Assembly: GCF_040054535.1 (NCBI RefSeq)
Contig: NC_090785.1
Coordinates: 7,455,001 to 7,519,000, forward strand
Origin: Antennarius striatus
Taxonomy: Eukaryota > Chordata > Actinopteri > Lophiiformes > Antennariidae
Direction: 5' to 3'
DNA length: 64,000 nucleotides
This document shows, piece by piece, positions 47,670 through 59,355 of the stretch; within the stretch, counting starts at the first letter, position 1; every line of letters starts with the position of its first letter. Under the pieces are notes generated by a model. The model saw nothing but the letters and a program-made list of their open reading frames with translations, made no database searches and was not told the DNA's origin. The position numbers and the translations under genes were made by a program.

Positions 47670-48883
47670 ATGGAGGGAGAAACTGACTGTACGATGGCTG
47701 TGAAGGTGGAGAAACACTCTCAGTACGTCATCCTGACTTACTTCCATGGGGATACTAGCAGCATGGTAGACGCTCACTTCAGTCGTGCTCTCAGCAATGT
47801 GTCCAACACCAAGGCACCAGCAGCAAAAGTGAAGAGAGTCCGGAAGCCTATTAAATTGGGTAAGCACACACAAAACCAGCACAGTACGATCGTGCAAATG
47901 GACCAGTCAATCCCAAACATCCTCCTAAAGCAGCCTATATCTTTAACCCCCCAGAGAGAACTAGCTCCTGCCAGGGGAGTGCCGTTGACCCGTTTTCTGG
48001 GCCACAGGTCCCTTCTTCCGGTCGCCACTTGCCGTTCAGTCATGCAGACGATGTCCCCGACTCTTGGCACTCATTCACTACCAGGGCAGGAGAAGGTCCA
48101 GCGTTGGCACCTCTCGCTTACTCCCTGTCACCAGAAGGGCTGGGTGTTACCGGACAGCAATACACCACATCTCTGCTCAACCTACTGCACAATGATCAGG
48201 GTGACATGGGACCTAGCATGGCCTGCAGCTCCAAACCAGATCTGCATCCCAGCTGGACAATGCCGCAAGGATTTAGAGAGTCCATGGACCCCACTGTGGG
48301 CTTTGAACCTGGTAAGGCTTCAACTGCAATGTGACATTTCTAAAAAGGTCCCATAGAAAAACGTATTTTGATCAGACATTAGAATATCCACAAAAATCAA
48401 ACAACTTCATATTAATTATGAGATCAACTAAAAAGGGAACGTATCTACTGGTGAGCTTCTAAATGTTGTTATGAATAGTTAGTAGTTAATTGTTTTTCCT
48501 CTCTTAGAGGGATTAAGGATCATGAACCGACATGATCCTTAATCCCATGATTTAATTTCAAAGAGTAGATGAAAGTCTGACCAAAGAACATGAAGCCACA
48601 TCAGAATTATTTCTCCTTAAAATAATGTAATGATTAAATTTGAAAATAAGGATAGGATAAACTATTCATAGTGCAGGTGAAGTATTTATTGATTACCATG
48701 AAGTTCTTGATGTCCTTTTGGAAATATATGCATTTTGTTATTTGTGAAAAAAAGATAACCACTGTTTTTTTTATATTTTAATCCACATGTGTTCATATAT
48801 TAGAAATGTTTAGAAATCAATGGCATTTTGCCTCATCTCTGCCAGGACGGCATCTGGACAAGAAGGACTTGTACTGGTACTGA
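47670..48883 (+). CDS. vgll1: Vestigial-like family member 1 (VGLL1), complete, 194 aa
   Basis: Transcription cofactor that binds TEAD factors through a Tondu (Vg) motif. Coding exons: 47670-47859, 47955-48311, 48846-48883. The sum is 585 nt with phase 1 at both junctions. The first exon holds the Tondu motif at about residues 20-39: YVILTYFHGDTSSMVDAHFS followed by RALS. The middle exon is Pro/Ser/Gly-rich with LAYSLSPEGLGVTGQQYTT and LLNLLHND. The last exon gives GRHLDKKDLYWY. The start at 47670 is the first ATG in the exon opened by the acceptor at 47655-47656; an in-frame Met at 47694 is an alternative. Its place between adgrg4 and cd40lg agrees with human VGLL1. A frame open across 47860-48356 is intron read-through, not protein. 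Confidence 0.88.
48509..48546. repeat. Perfect 16-bp inverted repeat in a vgll1 intron
   Basis: GGGATTAAGGATCATG at 48509-48524 is followed after 6 bases by its exact reverse complement at 48531-48546. It lies in the second vgll1 intron. No known site type is recognised. Confidence 0.85.
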
Positions 48884-50657
48884 AGACAGCGGCCGGAGCA
48901 GCAGAGGGATCAGCTTCAGCTACACCGACAGCCTGTGGCTCTATGAATACACCATGTTTTCCCCATTAACTGTGGTAGATCTTAGATATTTTCTCATCGC
49001 ACTGAGTGTCGTACTATATGTACAGACTCACAGGAAACTGCTTGCTGCCCCTCTTCTTCTGCTTCTTGGTAAAGTGACCTCAGCACCTCAGTATTTATAA
49101 ACTGGAGTGAACTTTCTGGAAGGATACAATCCCTGACAAACCTGTTCTTCAACTCCATCATTCCTCTGGCAGATCTTGGAGCGCTGTCTACGCTGCTGCT
49201 CCCTCTCGAGCGAAGCTGGATGAAAACTTTTCATGTTTTAACCGTGCACTCTCTCTTATCGGGCCTTTATTATATGGACCAGTATTAAGTGAAAGTGTGA
49301 AGCCAGAAGCCTCTTCAGTGTGTAAATATTCATGTTTAGAATCACTGAGATGACTTAACCTTATTAGGACTCAATGAAACAGTCATGGGACAGTCATGTC
49401 ACGTCTATTTTTTTTCTTTCTTCATGTAATCTTAAACCTGACAACTTCAAAGTATGCAGTGAACTATGCAAAAATGTTGTTGTGTGAAAACTTTCTGAGC
49501 AGACAAATATGAAATCGTGTTTCACAGCATTGGTGTTTCATATATTAGCAGCTCTTAAAATATCAAGATACTTGATATATGTGAAACAATGTGAATTACC
49601 TCTAAAGAAGGAGATGTAAAAAAGGGTTTTCTATTTTCTTCATGAAGCAAAAATTATTAATACTGATACCTGATCGTGTAGTTTAAACATTAGTTTAAAC
49701 TGATGATAGAAAGACACAGGTTCAGTTGTGTAAAGTAATAACATTAGCTACTTCAATGTATTTCTTGCATTCTGTAGAGTGGATATTTTCACTACAGAAA
49801 TGTACGTTTTTAGTGAATATTTTTATAGTGTGCTTTTTCTCTTTACTCTGAAGTAATTAATTTGTGTAATTTAGTTGTGGCAGCATGGTGGCTCAGTCTG
49901 TCATTCCTGCTAACAATTCTCCTTGTGTTGAAGTGAAATTATCTTTGGATTATTGATGATAATCCAGAAACATGTGTCAGTTACCCTGTCAGTGCCTCTA
50001 ATTGACGTTATTGACCAGCTTGATTGGTCATTGATATTGTGGAAACACAAGGTATTCAGTTTAAATAAAAAAAACATTAAAGCATAAATAAAACATTTAC
50101 CCACAAGCTGCCAAGTCTTCCATGATTAAAGATATGATTAGAAATATAAAATTTAAAAAAACATTCCAGTGTCATGGTTACATGACTGTATATATTATCT
50201 GAGTATTCATATTAGGAGGAAATCAACAAAGGACACATGGATAATATCATACACAAAACCAAGGAGCTGATTGTTGAGGGGGTTTTTCATAGGAAAAGAT
50301 CCACATTGCCGTCTAAATCAGTGGAGGTGAGATGGATCAGGAGGACCGCAGGTATCTGGTATGAAGAATAAATTGTGAGTCCTGCTCATGCCAACCCCTG
50401 ACTTGACTGGGAGCTCAAAGTGACATCATTTATAAATGGCCCAGGACGGGGAGGCCCTGCAGTGAATGTTTAATACCACCCAGACCATCATTCATGCCCG
50501 TCTACCGAGCACCAGCCACACCACCATTAGTGAAGTGTTTTTGTCCTCAAACTCCTCTTCTTTTGAAAGCTTCATTTTTGGGATGTTTTTATTTATTTGT
50601 GTTTATATATATAATATAATATATATAATATATATTATTATGTATATTATTATATAT

Positions 50658-50707
<50 letters not shown>

Positions 50708-52081
50708 TGTTTGTTTTAAGAAGCACAGGGAACTATAAATTGAGTCTCATTGGAAAATCTTTTGCTGTTTAATGACATTTATACATAAATTAAACAATTA
50801 AATTCAGAATATTGAATCCTGTCTTCATTTAGTCCTGTGACAAACATCGTATCATTGTGCTGCTGGCAGACATCTTTTTCTGTTTTAAACTAGGATTGCC
50901 AAACTGTTTCAATTTATTAAGGTTATAATTTTGTCAGTCAGAATCAAGGAAATGAATAACTTAAAGAAAGCATAAAACAATCAATAGAGGCTGAATCAAA
51001 AGCAACAGGACTTTGACTGAAGGGTTTAAAGACGTCTCACTTCCCATTGGCTTCTTCACATCTAATGACAAGAGTGGAGTTTCAGATTTAACCTGGATAA
51101 ATAAGAATCTTCATCTGGGATGGTTGCAGTGTGGGCTAGTTGTAACACTTTCACTTTCTCCAAACAGGAACAAGTTACAACCCACCTGGGCTACTCCCCA
51201 CATGCCCAGTTTAGTCCTGAGTCCATATGTCAGGAAGTAGCACCCTGTGACTGACACAACTATAAGTTTACCAAAAAAAAAAAAAATTCTATTGTTGTCA
51301 AGCTGATACCTGGGTGTGAATAAAAAAGAAAAATAAAGTGTAAACCTTGTGACATCCAAGAAGAAGCAGAAATACATCCTTATTCTTCTCCTAAAAGAAA
51401 TCGTGTATAAAAAACAAAAACAAATTAAAAGTAAAACAAGGAGTAAAAGTAGTAATAAAATATGATTGTCAGCAGATGTTTAGGAGGAACCTGAACTGTT
51501 AATCCTTCCTGTCCTCTTGTGTTGGGCCTGATCAGGCTGATCTGAGGCAGAGGTGAAGAGTACCAGAGTTGGTCTGATGATGGTCTCCAATCAGTGATTC
51601 AAGGAAGCGATGGATGCAGACCAGGGTGCAATGATGGAGGGGTTGGGGGTTGGGGGTTGATGCCTTCTCTCCAGGGTGACTGGAACATTAAAACCTCACT
51701 CTGGAAAATCCCTTAATGTGACCTACACCAACGAGAAAGTTCCATTTCCTGCGCAATTTGCGAATTTGATTGGCGTGTCAAATGAGCTCAGCACAATGCC
51801 TCTTGAACGCACTGCATCTGCATCCTGAAAAGCAATCAGTTTGGAGGACTCGGTATCTTCCTGCGGACCACTGGCATCAAACGGCCTCATTGTGAGCATT
51901 TATGCGTGACAGAAATAAGGGGGTGGAGGGATTCAGATGGTACTGATGGAGGGGAAAATCTGAGGCTCAGCCTGATGACTGTTTTATTGGCTCTTATTGC
52001 GCGTGGAGCTGCCCTGGGGCTTGGAGCGTTTTCCTATGTGTGCCAACCTCCTCTCCAACCCTCCGCTCTCCTCTGTCTGAT
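48884..52081. other. vgll1 3' UTR and intergenic space before the opsin gene
   Basis: The first part is probably the vgll1 3' UTR; a frame open at 48828-49100 merely overlaps the last exon and UTR. AATAAA hexamers occur near 50064. An AT microsatellite lies at 50600-50702. Nothing else recognisable is seen between 50700 and 51850. Confidence 0.5.
50600..50702. repeat. (AT)n-rich microsatellite
   Basis: Imperfect TATA/ATTA sequence followed by about 20 uninterrupted AT units, between vgll1 and the opsin gene. Confidence 0.9.
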
Positions 52082-55000
52082 ATGGTCGTCCACTTACGAG
52101 GCTGCAATTTCAGCACCACAGACAGCTCAGTCTCCAACACCAGCCTCAGCACCGACGCCGCCACCCTGTGGGACACCAGGGCGTCCCAGAGCCCCGGCGG
52201 GTTGAGCCGGACCGGCCACACGGTGGTGGCAGTATGCCTCGGCTTCATTTTAGTAGCCGGCGTCCTCAGTAACTTTTTTGTTCTTCTCATCTTCGCAAAG
52301 TTTCGTTCCCTCTGGACGCCCATCAATTTCATCCTGTTGAACATCAGTCTGAGCGACCTGTTCGTGTGCGCCTTCGGGACGCCCTTCAGCTTCGCTGCGA
52401 GTCTGCATGGAAGATGGCTCATAGGAGAGCACGGATGCAAGTGGTACGGGTTCGCCAATTCCCTCTTTGGTGAGCGAACACGTCGGTAAACTGTCTGTTT
52501 AGTCTGGTTTTAGTTGTCTTAAGTACACAGTAGTGGGGGTTTTTGTGTGTGTGAGGGATTCTGGAAACAAAAGTCTGCGCGTAAAAGTATAAAACCCTCA
52601 GATCCCCCTCCGTGTCGGGTGCGCCTCGCTGAAGAACAACCGATAACATTTAATTGCGGCGTATTTCTAGTGAATGGTCAGTAAAAATAAATGAATAAAC
52701 CAGCAACTCCCAAGTTTGTGGGGAAACGTATAAACTGCCTAATGTTTACTGGAAACATATTGGATTATTGATGAGTTATGGCCTGTAAAACTTCTGTTTA
52801 CAGGATGCGTAAAATTAAACTTGTTACCATGGAAACAATTTCCCCCCCCCCGAATACGTTTATTTCTTTTGTTGTGGAAGAGAATGTTGAATAGTATTTG
52901 AGTAGCATGACATATAAGGCGGGACGGATGGAACCCATTCCCAGTCCTCTGGGAATTTAGGAATCCCACATTCCTAACACCCTAACCTGCCCCAATCCAG
53001 TCCGATTGGCCCGGCATGGGGATGGAATGACACCCTGGTGTCACTGCTTTCGTTATCTGAGATAGAACGCTGAGATACCGGCCCGATGATGGCGCTGTGT
53101 GTAAAGCCTGGGTGTGACTGCTACTCAGCTGAAGCTGGAACACAAAAAAAAAATTTTTTTTTGACCAAAAGCTTATAAGCACCAATCCAGGAGTGAAACG
53201 TTTCCGTTCAAAACTACCAATTTAAATCTAGATTTGTTAAAAGCTAGTGTCTTATTATAATTTTCATCTTTAGTATATACTTAAGAAACAGACATAGACC
53301 TGCTTATGTTTACACAAATGTAAAGATTTTTTTACTTTCTTAATTTCTATTTTATTTTGCTAAAAATAAAAGCTAAAAAGAAATCCCAACTTCTTCCATC
53401 CCGGTGTTTATTTTCTTCACAATTATATTTTTAAAAGGTGCAGAGTCATTCCCCATGTGTTAATCATATCTACCTTTCTGTCTTGAAGGGATTGTGTCCC
53501 TCGTGTCCCTGTCTGCTCTGTCCTATGAGCGCTGCACCACTATTCTAAGTTCCATCAATGTTGACGTGTCAGACTTCAGGAAGGCCTGGTTCTACGTTGG
53601 CGGCTCCTGGCTCTACTCTCTCGTCTGGACGGTGCCGCCCTTGCTGGGTTGGAGCAGCTATGGGCCAGAGGGATCCGGCACGACATGCTCTGTCCAGTGG
53701 CATCTGCGTTCAGCCAGCAGCATCTCATACGTGCTGTGCCTCTTCATCTTCTGTCTGCTGCTACCTCTTCTTCTTATGGTCTGCTCTTATGGGAGAATCC
53801 TGTTTGCAGTTTGGAGGGTGAGTTACGTATTCAGAAATAAATGCTGTTAGATTGTTTGTTTTTTTTGTTGTTTTTTTGTCTTTCTATTTGATTTTGTGAT
53901 AAACTGATGACAAAGTCATCTGGGACAGTCTCCATCCTGCCCTTCAACCCCACACAGGATAAGTAGTTATAAAAATGTAATGTGCTTCATTCATGTGTGA
54001 ATGGAAACTAACCATCCTTGTATGAAAGACCACACTAGAGAGAGCCACTGAAGTCAGCATGAATCTAAAAATAGACACCTGCCATTCATAACCACACAAC
54101 ATATGTCTGCCTTTATTATATTCCATACTGTGATCATTTCCTTGATAACAACGACACCCTGGGGGCTCATGGGAAGCTCCAATTTCTAATGTCTGCTGTA
54201 GTGAACTCTTACAGTTTGATTCAGTGAATTCACATAGAACGGGTCGTCACGCTAGATGTGTTAGTCATTTGTTTCTGAGGTAATTTTTAAAAAAAAAGCA
54301 CTGATACATACGTATGTCCTAGAAGAAATGCTTCACATTCACAATAAATATATCCACTGGGAGAGTAATCCCAGGTAATGTCTGGGAGTGCAAGGGGTTC
54401 ATTATTGGCAGAAAATTACACACTCTCTGTTTCCAGTGACTCATTCTCTCCTCGGTACAGCTTACATAACTCCGCCAGTCACTACTGTAATTGATCATCT
54501 GGAGTTGAGTCCATTATATACCGTATAACAGGGACCTCCTGGCAATGAATCACCCTGAAGATATTTTTATATTGCAGAAAAATCACGATGCTATGGTCTA
54601 CCTGCTGTTATATCAGCACCCACCTGCATTTCTTTAAAGCTTTACACCAAAGCAAGTCCTAGCTGAAAAGGGCTTTGCAGGCTTGAATATTATACTGATG
54701 AATGGGTCTTCAACAGCACACCAGTTGTCTTAATGAGAGCCTGCCCGTAGGCTCACAATAGAAACTGTGCAATCAGACAGAGGATTCCTCTGGTGGCTTA
54801 AACCGCCATGTCAGGAGGGGAGAGTAAATCATATCAACAGTATGGGTATTCTCAAGTTCTGGATGCGCATATATTTTGCATTCATGATACCTACCTAAAA
54901 TGAAGACAGCTGATCCCATAGCTTCAAGACTTTGACTGTCAATACTCTATCATCTATTAAGAATGGCTAAAATTGTACGGATAGATTACATATACAGTAG

Positions 55001-56263
55001 ATGGAGCAGGAATACCCAGTCATGTTAACACTAATGTAAATACTGTAATATACTGAATCCCAACCCGTGTGGTGTGATTACTATCACATAGACAGATTAC
55101 TGTTAATATTCAACACAATGTTTTTTCAAATATGTTGTATTCAAATGGTAGTTTTGACAAGGGTCTGGAATCCAAAGGTTGCGTTCAGACTGGCAGCCCA
55201 AATAACATTTTTAGCCCCTCCAGACTGAATGCGGATGTCTCTTTTATAGTCTGAACAGTCATATACAACACAAAATCGGATTTTTGCATGACTGATTGAA
55301 ATCAGTTTCGGGAGGTGGTTTCAAGTTCCACTTGGACAAATACGTCTCAGTCTGAACAGCTCTAAACACACTGATGGGGCTTGACTGTCTGTGACATCAT
55401 TCTATGTGCGGTCGTTGCTATGGCAACCTGTCAGATCGGCCAGTAATGTGGTCCAGTCTGAACAGAGCAAGATCCCATTTGGACACTTGGAATTTCGATT
55501 TGCCTACGGTCTGAACGCAGCCTAAGATCAAGTCCAGGTTATTTTTATCATATTGCACGTATGGTGTTTGGAAATGCAGAGGATGGGGCCAAATACATAC
55601 AGTAAAGGCGATTGTTATTCTTTTTTTATGACACCAGGTGGGTAAGATCAACCTGCTGGTGGCTCAGCGCAGAGAGCAGCATGTTTTGTTGATGGTGTTG
55701 TCCATGGTTTCCTGCTACCTGCTGTGCTGGATGCCCTACGGCATAATTGCGCTGATGGCCTGCTTTGGTAGATCAGGATTCGTCACTCCCGAGGCCAGTG
55801 TGGTGCCCTCCATCTTGGCAAAGTTCAGCACTGTTGTCAACCCCATCATCTACATGTTCTTCAACAACCAAGTAAGAGCTCACAGCAGGGTGGCATTGGT
55901 TTTTGATTGGCATTCACATGACAGATGTATGTTATATAAGATCTGATGAAGTACATCCTCAGCGCTGTCCAAACATTAAGTATAATAATCAATCAATCAA
56001 TCTTTGTTTATATAGCGCTTAATCACATGAGACATTACGAAGTGCCTTAACAAACAAAGAAACCCAGCAGACAATAAAAACAAGTGTCTCCACTTCATTT
56101 CTGCCGGTTGGTCTGGAGTCTTTAATCTATCTCATGTAATTATATTCTGCATGCACAAACATCCATCCATAATTTTTGAGCTTTTTTTTCCCCCCAGTTT
56201 TATAGGTGCTTTGTGACCTTTGTGAAGTGCAGTGGGGAACCCCAGCCTGTTCATGGAGAGTAG
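52082..56263 (+). CDS. TMT/encephalopsin-type non-visual opsin, 338 aa as read
   Basis: Light-sensing GPCR of the teleost multiple tissue (TMT) opsin group, related to OPN3. Coding exons: 52082-52469, 53489-53817, 55638-55871, 56198-56263. The sum is 1017 nt and phases fit. Seven membrane helices are visible. The N-terminus has likely glycosylation sites (NFS, NTS). The end of helix III reads SALSYERC in place of DRY. Helix VI reads CYLLCWMPYG. The retinal lysine is K301 in ILAKFSTVVNPIIYMFF, and NPIIY is the NPxxY motif. After helix VIII (FYRCFVTFVKC) the frame stops within 10 residues, giving an unusually short tail with almost no Ser/Thr (see findings). No opsin sits here in human Xq26.3. 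I cannot decide which TMT subtype it is. Confidence 0.88.
55176..55524. mobile_element. Nonautonomous DNA element with GGTCTGAACGCAGCC-type ends
   Basis: It begins AGGTTGCGTTCAGACTGG and ends CGGTCTGAACGCAGCCT, inverted repeats of about 17 bases with few mismatches, enclosing about 310 bases rich in 'CTGAAC' and 'GGATTTTTGC' phrases and no open frame. It lies in the third opsin intron. Such ends are common in fish and are probably hAT-type, but the 8-base target duplication is not clear. Confidence 0.7.
55979..56090 (+). repeat. Fish retroposon tail fragment ('TATAGCGC' type)
   Basis: AATCAATCAATCTTTGTTTA leads into TATAGCGCTTAATCACA and then GTGCCTTAACAAAC, resembling the widespread fish repeat in which TTTATATAGCGC is followed by a GCGCTTTACA-like phrase. 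Only about 110 bases are recognisable, in the last opsin intron. Confidence 0.45.
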
Positions 56264-57934
56264 TGTTCAACACAAAGGGACTAGTTCTCTGCTCTGTTCC
56301 ACAATGACCACGACCTCCTTCTTGGACATGACAGTTTTACAAACTCACGTGTCAAAGGAACTAGAAGACACAGATTTCCCTGAGGTCTCTCACCACCCTG
56401 CTACGAATTTTACATGAATAATACGTCTGTCAGCTCTTTTATTGTTCATGTTGAATGAATGCTCTGGAAACTCATGCATGTTCTCTGTGTATGCAGTTGT
56501 TGTAGATTTGAACAATTGTGCTCCAGAATGTACATCCAGATCCCAAATCAGCTTTAGTGATTTACATAAGAACAGTATCCGCCCTCGCAACTCCATGAAC
56601 TGATGATAAATTTAGTTTCTTGGACTGAATGTTTCTTTGAATTTTGGAATATCATTATTTTGATAAATAAAGAATCTTTTATGGTTCACAGATTTAGCTT
56701 TAATAGCAATATATGAATATATTCCACTGTATACACTATCTACAACAATGTGTACACACTAAAAATATTTAAAGTACACATAATAAGTGCTGCATAATGG
56801 AAACACTAAAGTCTCTACTTCCACACTGAGGTCTCTACTGCCACAAATCTATGACGAAAATGACAGTAAAAAGAGTGTCTGTTGTTTTTGTTGAACATTC
56901 AAGAAGACAAAAGATAAAGCTGAATACGTTTGCATTTTTTTTTAAAAACATGCAGTTCCAAACCGCAGTGCAACACTGACATATATTTAAAAATGTGCGC
57001 ACCATTACATTGGCGATATACCGGCCCGTCTACCCAGAAAAGACTATGCATCTATTTACAATAAAGTATGTCAAAGGAAGTAATGCCCCAGTTCAGGGCA
57101 GAGCTGACTAATGTCAGCTTATTTTGCAACTTCATGGAGGCAAAGACATCAGCATCAGCATTATCTGACTGTAATATTACCATTTCCCTATGTTTCGTCT
57201 CATATTTGTTGTAGGAAAATGACACAAAAACATTTCACAGGAGCCGAAACAGGCGTTGTGAGTTCAATGACTGACATGAGTTGGTCTCCTTGTTTGAATA
57301 GACCACCGCAGCCAAGCATAGTTAAAACAAGCATGTCCCTTACTGGTCCCAGGATTCACAGGATTCATTACGCTGATGTTTTTCATAAAAGTCACGCGTA
57401 ACAAAAGTGTTATTTCTGTAAAAAAGGTTTACAGCTGCTGTTGACCAAATCCATAACTTAGAAAATACCCACAGCGTGCAAACTGTCCACACAGATGTGT
57501 TTGGGCATATCCATCCCTATATTAAATACTTTCATGGCACTGTAAATCCTTATTTATTACATGAACCTTACATATAATTATATATATACATATACTGTAT
57601 ATCATAAAATATTCTGTATTTTCACTCTCAAAATGTAACAGTGATGCCACACTAGCAAATACATACCAGACATGTATGTGTGGCATTTAGAAATACATAC
57701 TTGAGAGAATGGAATTAGTTCATAAATACCTTACAGGCAACACAGATACTCATACACACACATTCACACACGCACATACAAACACAACACGCCTCTTTGA
57801 GGTCTACATGAAGGTTTCAGAGCTTCCTAGATGCAGCAATAGAAAAGCTCAGCTACTTGACAGAACAACAGTTCACAAGTGCATGGGATGTCATGCACGC
57901 TGGGTCTCTGTAGCTTTCACCAGCTTTCTCCATC
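56264..57934. other. Opsin 3' UTR and intergenic space before cd40lg
   Basis: AATAAA at 56666-56671 is the likely end of the opsin transcript. From 56700 to 57700 the sequence is AT-rich with nothing recognisable. The last 200 bases before the cd40lg ATG are probably its 5' UTR and core promoter, though no clear TATA box is seen. Confidence 0.45.
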
Positions 57935-59355
57935 ATGATCAACACCTACCAGACGAGCCTGGCTCCACCACCGGTGCCCCCACGCCACAGCAGGTCGCAG
58001 CTGGTCCGCATCCCGGATCCACTTCCATCACAAGGCAACAACAAGTTTCTCATCCGTTTTTTGGTTGCTGTAGTGTTGCTGCAGCTTTTCTTGACAGTTG
58101 GAGGATTTCTCTATCTGAACCACAACACAACAATGGTAAAAATAAATTTTGTAGATACGGCTTTTAATTAAATATATGTATAATACGTATGTTTGATACA
58201 TGTAATACGAAATAAGTTTAGCATAGTTGATGTTCTGAGGCAGGTAATTTCAATATTACACTTTGCATCTTAGATTATCGGGTTTTACTGGTCTAGAAAT
58301 CGTGTTATAATTGAAGTTCAAATATATACATTAAAAAACAAAGATTCATCTATTTATAAGGTTTTTCCAAATGATGATAAATCTTTATTCTTACATATTC
58401 ACAAATTTTAAATGTGCATTAATTTGCTTGGATTAAGCCACTAAAATATATGTAAATCTATTTTCTGGTGATTCAAAAACTTTGTGAATACAAACATGAA
58501 ACTGTATTTGAAGTGAAGTACAGGAGATGGTCTCGGTTAAGAAGACATAATGTTAACAGTGCAGTCTGTTATTGTTATAGACTACTTACTAATAGAAAGG
58601 TAATTTATTATGAATATTACACGTTTGTAAAAATGTTCTTTTTCATTGTAGGGTAAACATCTTCCAGCTGAAGGAAAAGGTACATTCATTTATGTTTATT
58701 TCCTTCCTGATTAGTTTCATACTTTTTTTACCGAATAACAATCCCAATAATGTCTCTGACAAGATGTTTGTTCTGTTCAGTGGCATATCTTTCAACAGAA
58801 GAGCAGAAACCAGCCTATAGAGCTTTGGCCCGCATGGTCGTTGAGCATCCGCAAGTGAAGAGAATTACATGTATGAAACTTGGATTTTTACATACTTGGA
58901 TTTAAAAAAAAAAAAAAAAAGACTTTTACAAATCTGTTAAAAGATCTATTTCCTATAATACTGCTTTTACCTCCTCTGTGTCTCCAGCCGGCTACCTTCA
59001 ATGGGACATCAAACACTCACTGCGTCGAAACATCAACTACTACCACAGCATTTGGTTGACAATCCTGCAGCCTGGTGATTACTATGTCTACTCACGGGTG
59101 ACTTTCTCCAGCAGTGACTATAAGCGGGCACTGGTCAGTATGGTCAAGCTGAGGAAGAATAACACAGAAGAGGAGAAAACTGTGATGCAGGCCTTCTGCA
59201 GCCTGGAGAGGCGCATTGTGCCTGACCTCTGCACGGCCTCGCAGGGAGAGGTGATGAAGCTGGAGGAAGGAAACCAGCTAAGTGTCTGGGTACCAGATCT
59301 TTCATGGGTGAACTACGAAGAAGGAGCAACAATTTTTGGAATGTACAAACTGTAG
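57935..59355 (+). CDS. cd40lg: CD40 ligand (TNF superfamily member 5), complete, 228 aa
   Basis: Type II membrane cytokine of the TNF family that engages CD40 on antigen-presenting and B cells. Coding exons: 57935-58135, 58652-58679, 58781-58870, 58988-59355. The sum is 687 nt and the phases fit. The cytosolic part is residues 1-42 (MINTYQTSLAPPPVPPRH), the membrane helix about 43-64 (FLIRFLVAVVLLQLFLTVGG). A short stalk follows, then the TNF homology domain from about 105 to the end: GYLQWDI, QPGDYYVYSRVTF, and the closing strand FGMYKL. A Cys pair (QAFC...PDLC) sits where human CD40L has its disulfide-bonded loop. At 228 residues it is shorter than human (261), as I would expect for a fish orthologue. 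The choice of CD40LG over other TNF ligands rests on LQW, the closing strand and the arhgef6 neighbour. Confidence 0.85.

Noticed and set aside
47860-48356. Long + strand frame through the first vgll1 intron
   Set aside because: The conserved reading is obtained by splicing 47859 to 47955, which changes frame and gives the Pro/Ser-rich VGLL middle. The unspliced frame beyond 47859 is shadow.
48828-49100. 90-codon + strand frame after vgll1
   Set aside because: It overlaps the last vgll1 exon in a different frame and runs into the UTR. The in-phase reading gives the short GRHLDKKDLYWY end.
45297-52081. brs3 or htatsf1, expected from human gene order
   Set aside because: No seven-helix exon and no RNA-recognition exon could be found between adgrg4 and vgll1 or between vgll1 and the opsin.
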